Shown here one piece after another: positions 19,234-27,309 of a stretch of 64,000 bases of DNA. The notes beneath the pieces were generated by a model. It saw nothing but the letters and a program-made list of their open reading frames with translations. It was not told the DNA's origin and ran no database searches. Position numbers and translations under genes: made by a program. Position 1 is the first letter of the stretch, and the number at the start of each line of letters is the position of its first letter. The stretch is taken from NCBI RefSeq assembly GCF_000745975.1, contig NZ_JQKJ01000009.1:1-64000 (forward strand), read 5' to 3'. The DNA comes from Desulfobacter vibrioformis DSM 8776. Its GTDB lineage: Bacteria > Desulfobacterota > Desulfobacteria > Desulfobacterales > Desulfobacteraceae.

Positions 19234-19434
19234 CCTCTTGAACAGGGCAAGATCGCAGCAAAAATGGCACAAAAGATTATTGAGCAGGATGTCCGAGCTG
19301 GTACAATTCCCATCCAGATCACCGGTCAGTACGTGGTTTCCATACGAAAATCAGCTCTTGACAGAAGGCGTCTGACTCTGCCAACAATATATGAGGCCTT
19401 TGGCCGGACCACAGCCAATTTTTATGAGGATTGA
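19234..19434 (+). pseudogene. C-terminal remnant of an ABC-type substrate-binding protein
   Basis: An open frame of about 66 codons, starting mid-protein with PLEQGKIAAKMAQKIIEQD and ending LTLPTIYEAFGRTTANFYED-stop. It resembles the end of ABC_sub_bind-type solute-binding proteins: GKIAAKMA...Q pattern, then a strand, then LDRRRLTLP. No start codon or signal peptide belongs to it, and the upstream DNA is the etfA 3' end. It looks like what remains after a deletion. The complete gene would have preceded the RsbW-like gene directly downstream. Confidence 0.5.
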
Positions 19435-19446
19435 GCATAACATAAC

Positions 19447-19845
19447 ATGAAACAGAAAACATTCTTACCCAGTATTGAAGCGGTTCATGCCATTCAGGAA
19501 TATGTATCCTCCCATCTGCCACAAAATTTTCGGAACCGTGATACAGTTAGTCGGGTTGAACTTGTGATAGAAGAGGTGGTTATCAATATTATCAATTATG
19601 CCTTTCGCGATGAAGATAACGGCACTATCACAGTTGGCATAGAGGAAAAAAACGGAAGTTTGGAAGTGGAAATCCGGGACAACGGTGCTGCCTTTGATCC
19701 GCTTTTATCAGAGGAACCAGATCTAAAAGCCCCGATTGAAGAACGGGAAGTGGGGGGACTTGGGATATTTTTTGTCAAAAGTCTGTGCAAGGATGTCACC
19801 TACGCAAGAGAGGCAGGCAATAATGTGCTTCGCCTGATTTTATAA
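19447..19845 (+). CDS. RsbW/SpoIIAB-like serine kinase (anti-sigma factor-type ATPase)
   Basis: 132 aa with a GHKL ATPase fold of the HATPase_c_2 type. The N box reads VELVIEEVVINIINYAF, followed by the D box EIRDNGAAFDP and a G box with GGLGIFFVKSLCKDVTY. The size is right for stand-alone RsbW-like anti-sigma regulators, which phosphorylate STAS-domain partners. No STAS partner lies next to it; a SpoIIAA-like protein at 29.7 kb is too far to be linked with confidence. The neighbouring transporter relic suggests a once larger signalling operon. Confidence 0.8.
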   Translation: MKQKTFLPSIEAVHAIQEYVSSHLPQNFRNRDTVSRVELVIEEVVINIINYAFRDEDNGTITVGIEEKNGSLEVEIRDNGAAFDPLLSEEPDLKAPIEEREVGGLGIFFVKSLCKDVTYAREAGNNVLRLIL

Positions 19846-19851
19846 TTCTAA

Positions 19852-20142
19852 ATGAAAAACAATACATTTAAAATCCAACCCGTTGATGATGGCAACAAAA
19901 AATTAAAACTGTCGCCGTTTGGCCGGCTGTTCCGATTTTTTGCCTCATGGTTTGGATTTACCGGCCTTTATGCAGCTTTTTCGGTCTGTCCTTTCTGCGG
20001 GCAGCAGGGATGCCCTGTGGGTATGGCATCGGCAGGTACGGTGGGAGCATTTTGTGCCTTGTGCCTCCAGGACTGGAGACGGCTTTTTGCATATATCAAA
20101 AATCGTTTCATGGCATTGCGTAATCCTAAGAACAAACAATGA
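19852..20142 (+). CDS. Small cysteine-rich protein, unknown function
   Basis: 96 aa, six bases after the RsbW-like gene. The middle contains CPFCGQQGCPVGMASAGTVG followed by CALCLQDW. This arrangement of five cysteines (CxxC, C, CxxC) could bind a metal, or the first part could span the membrane (FFASWFGFTGLYAAF is hydrophobic). The tail is basic. I do not recognise a family. Spacing and coding character favour a real gene co-transcribed with its neighbour. Confidence 0.6.
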   Translation: MKNNTFKIQPVDDGNKKLKLSPFGRLFRFFASWFGFTGLYAAFSVCPFCGQQGCPVGMASAGTVGAFCALCLQDWRRLFAYIKNRFMALRNPKNKQ

Positions 20143-20181
20143 AACTGAATCTTAACTTTGCTCCGGCAGCTTAATACCTCT

Positions 20182-22191
20182 TTACGAGGAAGGTTTTGTA
20201 TCTACCGGTATTGAATCTTTATACCTGGCTGCGATGGATTTGATTGTATTTTCTATGGCAAAAAATCCATCTACCAATCTGGGATCAAACATGGTTTCTC
20301 TGCCCTCAAGGATAATGTTCATGGCTTTGTCATGGGAAAAGGCCCGTTTATAGCATCGTTCACTAATCAGAGCATCATAAACATCACAAATGGCCATGAT
20401 TCTGCCGCAAAGCGGAATCTTTTCGCCACAAAGACCGTCCGGGTAACCCCTGCCGTCCCATCTCTCATGGTGCGAGCCGGCAATCTGCGCCCCCATGATT
20501 AAAAAATAATTATCCTGGTTATCCCGCCTGGTTTTTTGAAGCGTATCTCTTCCAAGAGAAGAATGGGTTTTCATAATTTCAAATTCTTCATCGGTCAGTT
20601 TGCCGGGCTTTAATAATATCCTGTCCGGGATGCCGATTTTGCCGATATCATGGAGCGGTGAAGCGTGGTAAAGCGTCTCAATATAATCATCCGTCAAAAT
20701 ATCTGGAAATAATCCGGACTGTTTTAAATGAACCGCCAATGCCCTTGTATAATTTTGGGTTCGCACCACATGCTGCGCGGTTTCCGGGTCGCGTGTTTCA
20801 ACAAGGCTGACAATGGTTTTTATGGTAATTTGCTGGGCTTGGGCCAATTTTTTAAACCAGACAAAAGATGCTTTTCTGGCACCTGTAAAACGCATAAAAG
20901 AGGTATAAACAAATGTAAAAATCGTTAAAATGAGAGGCAGTATAGGAGAAATAAACACGGATATTTTAATAAAACAGAACAAACTTGATATCAGCAAAAT
21001 GCTGCCCCAGGCCAAGGTTCCTGTTAAAAGAACCAAGGGCGAGGATGAAAAAAAAAGCAAAAGCATCATGAGAATGCCGGTGAAAATACAGACCCCGGAA
21101 ACAAAAGCATTGGACCAGATGGGTATAATCACCTGACTCTTTTCATAAATACTGCTTAATATGGCTGCATGTATTTCTAACCCTGAATAGCTTGAGTCAA
21201 AAACAGTATGATGGATGTCATTTAAACCGGTAGCAGAAGACCCTATAAAAATAATTTTACCCTGAATATCGGCCGGGGAATAATGCTGGTTTAGAATATC
21301 AGCGGCAGAGATAAATTTATGGGCTCTGCCCGGACCGTTGAATTTTATGTGGATATATCCGTCCCGGGTTATTGGGATTCTGTATTGATCTGCTTTTATA
21401 TAAAGCCCGAAAAAATTTTTTAATATTTCCACCTCCTTAATATTGTGGGCGCTTAAAAAGGTCGAAATGGATAAATTCGTAAACGTCTGGTCTTTAAATG
21501 AGATCAAAAGAGGCGTAGATCTTAACAGACCATCCATATCAGATTGACTGTTCAGGAATCCGGTATGCTTGAGCGAATTTTCAATTTGAGGGGTGTTGGT
21601 CAGGACTCCTTCAGCCTGATTGACGTTTAATCGCCCTGATTTATCAACAATATCAAAGGGTACACGTAAAGGGGACGGTTTTTTGTTGAAATGATCAAAA
21701 TAAAAATAATTGGCACCCACGATATCAGCCTGTCTGAGAATATGCGCCAGGTATAAATCGTTATCCTGCATTTCAGGCGGAACCCCTGTAAATCCAAGGT
21801 TAAGAGCGAAATCCTTCCGGAATTGCAATTGAATATTTTTAAGTGAACTCCGGTCCGGTTCAGGAAACAGTATATCAAGCCCCATAGCGGCAGGTTGATT
21901 GTCGGACAATTCTTTTACAAGCTTAGCTATTAAATATCTGGGCCATGGCCACTGTCCGACTGCTGATAAGCTGATTTCATCAATATCGACAATGGTGACC
22001 TGGCTTGATGCATTTCCCGTTGCGGTTCCCTGGATCAAACGGTCATAAAATAAATTATCAGCCTGTTTAAATATGGGGCTCTGGGTATACGATCCAAAAC
22101 ACAGCACCAGTGTTATGAATAAAACAACCGTAAATTGCCACCATTTTGATGTACTGTTTCGCAAAGAGCTTTCAAAGTCTTCTGCTTTCAA
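20182..22191 (-). CDS. CHASE2-domain HD-GYP phosphodiesterase
   Basis: 669 aa. One N-terminal helix (about 18-36) is followed by a periplasmic CHASE2 sensor (about 45-330) that includes VTIVDIDEISLSAVGQWPWPR. Three membrane helices lie at about 345-425, then a cytoplasmic HD-GYP domain at about 470-640. The HD-GYP metal and signature motifs are intact: HDIGKIGIPDRILLKPG and HHERWDGRGYPDGL. The expected role is hydrolysis of cyclic-di-GMP in response to an envelope signal. The OmpA-like and FecR-like genes lie just upstream on the same strand, a common arrangement with CHASE2 proteins. A quality check is that all core HD-GYP residues are present. Confidence 0.88.
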   Translation of the reverse strand: MKAEDFESSLRNSTSKWWQFTVVLFITLVLCFGSYTQSPIFKQADNLFYDRLIQGTATGNASSQVTIVDIDEISLSAVGQWPWPRYLIAKLVKELSDNQPAAMGLDILFPEPDRSSLKNIQLQFRKDFALNLGFTGVPPEMQDNDLYLAHILRQADIVGANYFYFDHFNKKPSPLRVPFDIVDKSGRLNVNQAEGVLTNTPQIENSLKHTGFLNSQSDMDGLLRSTPLLISFKDQTFTNLSISTFLSAHNIKEVEILKNFFGLYIKADQYRIPITRDGYIHIKFNGPGRAHKFISAADILNQHYSPADIQGKIIFIGSSATGLNDIHHTVFDSSYSGLEIHAAILSSIYEKSQVIIPIWSNAFVSGVCIFTGILMMLLLFFSSSPLVLLTGTLAWGSILLISSLFCFIKISVFISPILPLILTIFTFVYTSFMRFTGARKASFVWFKKLAQAQQITIKTIVSLVETRDPETAQHVVRTQNYTRALAVHLKQSGLFPDILTDDYIETLYHASPLHDIGKIGIPDRILLKPGKLTDEEFEIMKTHSSLGRDTLQKTRRDNQDNYFLIMGAQIAGSHHERWDGRGYPDGLCGEKIPLCGRIMAICDVYDALISERCYKRAFSHDKAMNIILEGRETMFDPRLVDGFFAIENTIKSIAARYKDSIPVDTKPSS

Positions 22192-22215
22192 AAATAGAAC
22201 TCCGCGTCTCCGCGT

Positions 22216-22806
22216 CTACTTGACCATTATTTCAACTCTTCGATTTTTTTCTTCTGATACATTGTCACCCGTAATCACTAGCGGATCATTTTCACCGTGG
22301 GAGGTAACAGAAATATTTTTCAAATTGATATTTGCATCTTTTATAATTTTTTCAACGACTTTGGCCCGGTCCAAAGCCAGGTTATAGTTATAATCGGCAT
22401 CACCCTTGGAATCAGAATGACCAATAATACTGACCTCAGAGGGTTCCCGCTCTTCAGCCAACTTAAGTACATCATCAATCAATGCGGCAGACTCAGGACG
22501 CAGCCGATCCGAGCCAAATTCAAAATAAAGAAGAATAGATACAGGTTTTAAGGGCTCCGCCTGAAAAAGCGTTTTGTATTCATCCTGAACTTTGCTCTTT
22601 TCCATTGTTTTTGAATCAATCCTTGATTCTGCACTGCTGACCTTTGCACAGCTATACGGTTTTTCCAGGGTTATGGAATACGTATTATTTTTAACGATTA
22701 CAGCGCTGTTTTTATTATCCTGATCCGGCAAAAGGATTACAGTAGTTTTCGCACCACAGGAAAGAAGAAAAAGAGTTCCTGCAAAAAAAAGAATGTAGCG
22801 AATCAT
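22216..22806 (-). CDS. OmpA-family lipoprotein
   Basis: 196 aa. The lipoprotein signal ends LLSCGAK (Cys about residue 17). The C-terminal domain (about 95-195) is OmpA-like and peptidoglycan-binding: FEFGSDRLRPESAALIDDV, then IIGHSDSKGDADYNYNLALD and ENDPLVITGDNVSEEKNRRVEI. The middle has no recognisable motif. It lies between the FecR-like and CHASE2 genes, all on the minus strand with short gaps. It probably anchors or senses the envelope for that signalling unit. Confidence 0.85.
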   Translation of the reverse strand: MIRYILFFAGTLFLLSCGAKTTVILLPDQDNKNSAVIVKNNTYSITLEKPYSCAKVSSAESRIDSKTMEKSKVQDEYKTLFQAEPLKPVSILLYFEFGSDRLRPESAALIDDVLKLAEEREPSEVSIIGHSDSKGDADYNYNLALDRAKVVEKIIKDANINLKNISVTSHGENDPLVITGDNVSEEKNRRVEIMVK

Positions 22807-22819
22807 TTCATTTTCCTTT

Positions 22820-23260
22820 TTAATCTACCTGAATGATAAAATGCGTTCCCCTGGTACCGACAATCGCATTTGGTGTCGCTAAAGAGACTTTATCCGGGGC
22901 AAGTTTTCCAATTCTGCCTGAATTATATATTGCTTTTCCCTTTTTAAGATAAAAGTCAAAGGCATATTCATTAGCTTCAGGTTCAAATATATAATCCTTA
23001 ACGTTACATTCCGTATTCTGGTCTACGGCCATAGTTGTACCGTCCGTAAATATAATTCCAGCTGAACTGTCAGCTTTTGTCATTAAGACGTCTGATTTAA
23101 GAATCGAGTCCCCTTCAGCAGCAGCAATGACCGTTTCTCCCCGTTTGATCGAAACATCGCCGGAAACCTTTTTGAAAAAAGCAACCTTTCCATCTTGAGC
23201 AAACGCAGTTGCATAAAATCCAACCATAACAACCAGAGCAATCTTTATAAGATTTTTCAT
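22820..23260 (-). CDS. FecR-domain periplasmic protein
   Basis: The start chosen is the internal ATG giving MKNLIKIALVVMVGFYATAFA, a clean signal peptide. The longer open frame to 23320 adds 20 residues of no character. The mature protein of about 125 aa has a FecR-type beta domain: VSGDVSIKRGETVIAAAEGD, IIFTDGTTMAVDQNTE and LATPNAIVGTRGTHFIIQ. The pattern AxVGTRGTxF is typical of FecR proteins that accompany CHASE2 or OmpA genes. It heads a three-gene minus-strand operon. Confidence 0.85.
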   Translation of the reverse strand: MKNLIKIALVVMVGFYATAFAQDGKVAFFKKVSGDVSIKRGETVIAAAEGDSILKSDVLMTKADSSAGIIFTDGTTMAVDQNTECNVKDYIFEPEANEYAFDFYLKKGKAIYNSGRIGKLAPDKVSLATPNAIVGTRGTHFIIQVD

Positions 23261-23690
23261 GAACTCCCCATACAGATTTAATTCAAAATTGATTAATATT
23301 TTTACAGTTGTTATTTTCAAAATGCAATTTTTAAATTCAGATTTAATGAAATGTAGGCCTTGATAATCCTTTGGGCCAATTTTGATTATCGAATCATGAA
23401 TATGGGTAGCCAGATTCCGTCCTCAGGACAGAGTGTCAGCTTTTTTGCAGCCCTGATTTTGTTGACGGTGTCCGGCTACGGATTTGGAAAAATAGTTATT
23501 GGCAACGACCAGGGTCTGTTCATTCATGGTAAAAATAAAGTTCAGCCGGTAGGGTGGGCACACTTTTTGTGCCCATCGTCGGAGGATATGCTGGGCACCG
23601 CACAATTGTATGCTGGTCAAATTTATAATTTCTGGCAGTGGATTTGGGGATTGACAAGCAGGAATAATTCCATTAGAAAAAGGACTCTAA
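23261..23690. other. Gene-poor stretch with a GTGGGCAC hairpin repeat
   Basis: No gene is convincing. TGGGCAC at 23555-23561 and GTGCCCA at 23569-23575 form a perfect 7-bp hairpin in a GGGTGGGCACA...TGTGCCCATC context. This looks like a short dispersed extragenic repeat. The left part must hold the promoter of the FecR-OmpA-CHASE2 operon, and the right part the promoter of tRNA-Leu. Confidence 0.45.
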
Positions 23691-23777
23691 GCCGGAGTGG
23701 TGGAATTGGTAGACGCAGAGGACTCAAAATCCTCCGGGCGCAAGCCCTTGCGAGTTCAAGTCTCGCCTCCGGTACCA
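23691..23777 (+). tRNA. tRNA-Leu (anticodon CAA)
   Basis: 87 bases with a class II (long variable arm) cloverleaf. The acceptor GCCGGAG pairs with CTCCGGT, followed by A and an encoded CCA. The D arm has TGGTGGAATTGGTAGACGC. The anticodon stem GAGGA/TCCTC encloses CTCAAAA with CAA at the wobble-to-third positions. The variable arm is CGGGCGCAAGCCCTTG, and the T arm has GAGTTCAAGTCTC. A broken integrase points at its 3' end, making it the probable island attachment site. Confidence 0.96.
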
Positions 23778-23800
23778 CGAATATCAAGGCTTTCAGCGTT

Positions 23801-24584
23801 TCAGCTGGAAGCCTTTTTATTTTGGATTTGGGTCACTGTGCCCGAAACTGTGCCCAACTGGTTTTTCAGATAATCTTCCTGTTTTTTGGCCGCTACCATC
23901 AGATCATCTTCACTGACAATGTTGTAACGCTCAAAAACAGCTCTGGTTTTATGACCTGAAATCATCATGGCTACTCTTTCCGGGATGCCTGATCTGACCA
24001 TGTTTCTGACAGCGGTTCTTCGAAGATCATGGAAAATGCGACCAGGGACACCAGCTGCTTCACAAGCAGTTTTCCAGGCCTTCCGAAAATCTTTTATCGG
24101 ACCGGTCCCTGGTCTATTCGGAAAAACGTTTGGGATAATCTTCTCTTCCCCCTTTTGGAGTTGCCGCTGGGCATTAAAAATTCCCATAAGCTCATCATCC
24201 AGGTAAATAGTGCGGCCTTCTTTGTTTTTAGTTGTGCCTATTTCCAGGCACACTACCCTTTTTTCCAAATCTACATTAGACCATTTCAGCCCGGTGATTT
24301 CAGAAACCCTCCAGCCGGATTTATATCCAAAAGTTACAAACCCTTTCAGATATTCAGGCAGGCAGGATTTAAGTGCCAGAAACTCATCGTGCTCAAAGAA
24401 ACCCTTCCGAACATTGTTTTCTTCCAGCATTGATATATGCGGAACCTTGTCAACAATCGGTGGTGTCTGTTGTGCTCCCAGATTCAACATGCGTTTCAAG
24501 GCTGCCAATTCCCGATTGACCGTTGCGTTTGATGCGCCTTCATCAAGACGGTATTCAATGAATTTATTGATTCTCGGGGTTGTG
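23801..24584 (-). pseudogene. Tyrosine recombinase (integrase), 5' end cut off by a MITE
   Basis: The catalytic half of a phage/island integrase. The frame runs from TTPRINKFIEYRLDEG at the MITE edge through NATVNRELAALKRM (core-binding domain) to the catalytic domain. The active-site residues look intact: Arg in GWRVSEITGL, HDLRRT, SGHKT and the Tyr in FERYNIVSEDD. About 150-180 N-terminal residues are missing; the frame meets the 153-bp element at 24585 with no start codon of its own. Its 3' end lies 24 bases from tRNA-Leu, the usual arrangement for islands integrated at tRNA 3' ends. Activity is unlikely. Confidence 0.85.
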
Positions 24585-24737
24585 GGTGCTCACCCGCTAA
24601 TACTTTGATTATGATTTTGGTCATTCGAATTCTCTGAATTTCCATGAAAAACAGAGGGTGAAAGCAACGGACTTATCTATTCCAACCATCTGAAATAATA
24701 AGTTAATTCTAAATCAAAGTATTAGCGGGTGAGCACC
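24585..24737. mobile_element. MITE copy 1 (153 bp, perfect 26-bp TIRs)
   Basis: A non-coding element of 153 bp. Its first 26 bases, beginning GGTGCTCACCCGCTAATACT, are exactly reverse-complemented at its end. It differs from the copy at 31025-31177 at a single base (T at 24689, C at 31129). It separates the broken integrase from a transposase scrap. Its flanks (GGGTTGTG left, GACCATTC right) are not duplicated, so a deletion or recombination has altered at least one side. The mobilising transposase is not in the window. Confidence 0.92.
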
Positions 24738-24972
24738 GACCATTCCGCTGATGAGTGAAATATTGAGCTACACCAAGGGAGATACCGGTAATGATAAACA
24801 GGATTGCGAACTCAAGGCGTTTTACCGGTTGGCCCCTCGTTTGAAGAAGGCATTTCCAGCTCTAAAAATCATGGTGCTTTTGGATGGGCTTTATGCAAAG
24901 GGGCCTGTGGCAGAGATTTGCCGCAAAAACAAATGGCAATTCATGATCGTAACCCCGCGTGCGGCTGGTTAA
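24738..24972 (+). pseudogene. Internal fragment of an IS transposase
   Basis: An open frame begins at the MITE edge (PTIPLMSEILSYTKGDTG) and continues NDKQDCELKAFYRLA and KIMVLLDGLYAKGPVAEICR to WQFMIV, then runs into unrelated sequence and stops. The pattern of YTKGDTxNDKQDCE and DGLY resembles the middle of a DDE-type transposase with a conserved Asp-rich core. I cannot name the IS family. Both ends of the gene are missing. The in-frame run across the MITE border shows that the element interrupted or replaced the 5' part. Confidence 0.6.
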
Positions 24973-24993
24973 TTCCCGGACTTTGTCCTTGGC

Positions 24994-25046
24994 AATCTGG
25001 GGACACCTTACTTAATTTCCCGAATTATGTATGATGTCCCCAGATT
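24994..25046. repeat. 53-bp palindromic repeat (TCTGGGGACA type)
   Basis: AATCTGGGGACA at 24994-25005 and TGTCCCCAGATT at 25035-25046 are perfect 12-bp inverted arms around a short AT-rich centre. Palindromes with this core are often found beside REP-associated Y1 (IS200-like) transposases. No such transposase is visible here, so this would be a solitary copy. Confidence 0.6.
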
Positions 25047-25390
25047 CACACATGGGAGATCTCCTGGGGTAAACACATGTCTTTCGGTACGTGAATTCCG
25101 GGTTTACGGACATACCCTGTAATGGATAGAGGACTTTGCCTTGTGTGGCAGGTTCGTCCCGGTATGCACGCCTTATACCCGATTCCTGTACGTCATTCCG
25201 TACTTTCGTGGTACCTTGCCTCAACAAAGCGGCTTCCTCTCGAAGCACCGTCACCGGTACTCCGTTGCACTACCACCACACCCTTCTCCTCCATCTGGCT
25301 GGGTCTAAGACTTGCCAAATGTATTGAAATTCTATACATTTGACGCACATGTTTAACAACATGTGCCGTGCCCGGCACACCACAAAACGC
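25047..25390 (-). other. Structured non-coding element, possible group II intron remnant
   Basis: The stretch has no convincing gene but strong secondary-structure potential. CAAATGTAT at 25316-25324 pairs perfectly with ATACATTTG at 25334-25342. GCACATGTT at 25345-25353 pairs perfectly with AACATGTGC at 25358-25366. On the minus strand it then contains runs such as GGTACCACGAAAGTACGG and CCCCAGGAGATCTCCC that look like RNA stems. The layout resembles the 5' domain of a bacterial group II intron, but no reverse transcriptase is present. This identity is a guess. Confidence 0.3.
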
Positions 25391-25395
25391 TGGAA

Positions 25396-25488
25396 AGGGA
25401 CCAGGCTTACTGCGCGGCCTTTCGGAAGTGCCTGGTTCAGGAAAATTTAAACTTTTGGGGAGTTTTTGGGTTTAAAAGCCTGGCCCCT
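25396..25488. repeat. Short palindromic element (AGGGACCAGGCTT arms)
   Basis: AGGGACCAGGCTT at 25396-25408 and AAGCCTGGCCCCT at 25476-25488 form 13-bp inverted arms with one mismatch around 67 bases. It lies between the structured element and the CNNM gene. It is probably another miniature or REP-like insertion in this eroded island. The longer upstream reading frame of the CNNM gene crosses it, which is why I prefer a later start for that gene. Confidence 0.45.
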
Positions 25489-25531
25489 CAGCTCCCCGTT
25501 CGGTCACGCAATATGGAAACTCACAATTCCT

Positions 25532-26770
25532 ATGAGATTGTCATTAAAATGGTTGAGCTGGACTTCAGCCCCCGTATTGTTACTGGCGTTGGCTAGCTCG
25601 GCTCATGCCCTTGGCGTAGAAGGCTCACAGGAAAGAAGCTTTGAATATATGAGCGCTGATGGTCTGCTGTTGATTATCTATGTTCTGCTGGCATTGGTCT
25701 TTTCGTTTCTCTGTTCAGTGGCGGAATCGGTACTCTTAAGCATTACGCCTTCATATATCGAAGTGCAGAAAGAAAAGCGGCCTAAGCATGCGGCGCTTTT
25801 GAAACGGCTGAGACAAGATAATGTGGACCGATCACTTGCGGCCATTTTGACGCTAAACACGATAGCGCATACGGTTGGCGCGATCGGCGCTGGGGCCAAA
25901 GCGACAGTCGTATTTGGCAGCGCATGGTTTGGCCTATTTTCGGCTGTCATGACGCTTTTGATCCTTTTTCTTTCTGAAATCGTTCCTAAAACCATAGGAG
26001 CCGTCTACTGGTCCAAACTCGCAGGACCAATTTCAATTTTTGTAAGCACTCTGATTGTGGTTCTTTATCCAATTGTATGGATTTCGGAAAGAACAACCAG
26101 GTCTATTTCGCGTGGAAAGGACCTGAACATTTTCACCAAAGATGAATTTATCGCCATGGCATCAGTCGGTGTAAAGACCGGAGAAATTGGCAGCAAGGAA
26201 TCAAAGATTATTCAAAACCTACTTCGATTCGAGTCACTAAAAGTAGCCGATATCATGACGCCGCGCACTGTAATTTCTGCGCTCCCCGAGGACATGAAAA
26301 TAATCGATTCATTGAAGCAAGTGGTTCAAGCGCCCTTCTCGCGCCTCCCCGTTTACAAGACGAATATCGACGATATAACAGGTTTTGTTCTTAAAGATGA
26401 TGTTTTAATCCTGACTGCTCAGAAGCGAGGAGATGGTCAATTAAAGACACTGAAACGTGAAATACTTCCGGTTCCGGAATCGGTATCGTTGACCTCTTTA
26501 TTGGAACGTTTTCTTAAGGACCGTAAGCATATTGCCATAGTCGTTAATGAACATGGGGGGACGGACGGACTTGTGACTTTAGAAGATTTAATTGAAACTC
26601 TTATGGGTATGGAAATCATGGATGAAACAGACAATGTTGAAGACATGCGGGCTCTGGCACGGAAGCAATGGATGGAACGGGCCAAAACCATGGGCCTTGT
26701 ATATGATATCTTTGAACAAAGAGTTGCCGAACATGCAAATTCAGCGGACCCAAAAGGGCCGGGCCGCTGA
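25532..26770 (+). CDS. CNNM/CBS-domain membrane protein (hemolysin/CorC-related)
   Basis: From the chosen ATG the protein is 412 aa and starts MRLSLKWLSWTSAPVLLLAL, a likely signal peptide ending ASSAHA. The frame is open to 25466, but those codons overlap a palindromic repeat. A CNNM (DUF21) domain with about four helices follows (SFLCSVAESVLLSITPSYIE, LNTIAHTVGAIGAGA, LFLSEIVPKTIGAVYW). A CBS pair follows at about residues 245-370 (VADIMTPRTVISALPED, VVNEHGGTDGLVTLEDLIETLMG). There is no C-terminal CorC_HlyC domain. The likely role is divalent-cation transport or its regulation. Being intact inside an eroded island, it may be cargo or ancestral. Confidence 0.85.
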   Translation: MRLSLKWLSWTSAPVLLLALASSAHALGVEGSQERSFEYMSADGLLLIIYVLLALVFSFLCSVAESVLLSITPSYIEVQKEKRPKHAALLKRLRQDNVDRSLAAILTLNTIAHTVGAIGAGAKATVVFGSAWFGLFSAVMTLLILFLSEIVPKTIGAVYWSKLAGPISIFVSTLIVVLYPIVWISERTTRSISRGKDLNIFTKDEFIAMASVGVKTGEIGSKESKIIQNLLRFESLKVADIMTPRTVISALPEDMKIIDSLKQVVQAPFSRLPVYKTNIDDITGFVLKDDVLILTAQKRGDGQLKTLKREILPVPESVSLTSLLERFLKDRKHIAIVVNEHGGTDGLVTLEDLIETLMGMEIMDETDNVEDMRALARKQWMERAKTMGLVYDIFEQRVAEHANSADPKGPGR

Positions 26771-26779
26771 TTAAATTGT

Positions 26780-27063
26780 TCTGGCCATAACGGATTTGGG
26801 GGTACGTGCCTGTAACCTCCCAATGATGCCGATGTCAGCAAGTTTTGGAGCCAGTTTTCATGATAGCTGGATTTGTTTAGCCACTCTGCCGGACTTTTCA
26901 ATCCATCGTGATTTTTTATCGTTTTTGGGTTGCATGGAGCAAAATTGTGGATAAGCGCTATTGAATGTTGTTTTGAAATGATCCTGAGCGAGGATAGATA
27001 CCATGATTGCTTTCTCTTTGTATATGCAACCTTGAACAGTTCAATCGGAAATTCTTTTGGCAA
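26780..27063 (-). pseudogene. C-terminal fragment resembling an IS transposase
   Basis: On the minus strand an open frame reads SIALIHNFAPCNPKTIKNHD, then LKSPAEWLNKSSYHENWLQN and LLTSASLGGYRHVPPNPLWPE. The pattern HNF...NP...SPAE.LN...YH.NWL.NLL.SASLGG is one I associate with the end of certain bacterial transposases. No catalytic region is present, and the frame continues antisense into the CNNM gene. Support is by pattern memory only, so confidence is modest. The rest of the 26.8-27.3 kb gap shows no gene. Confidence 0.4.
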
Positions 27064-27309
27064 ACGCTATACGAAATAAAGATATACCAACGAGGCATCT
27101 GCCATGTATTTGGGTTGATTAAATCCGGATTTAAGGATATTGAATTTAGCAATACATTTAATTTTACTAAAAATGTCCAGACGCAGATGAGCATTCCTTT
27201 TCAGGAGATCACCAAGTGTTTGAGCGTACGGGTTCGCAACAGACCGGCAATTTTGAATCAAAAGTTGAACATGAAATGAACACAGCCTAAGCGGAATCAC
27301 AGGAGGGAT

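Noticed and set aside
18196-19272. A 358-codon minus-strand frame opposite etfA
   Set aside because: Antisense shadow of etfA, with typical high Gly/His/Pro content and no start signal.
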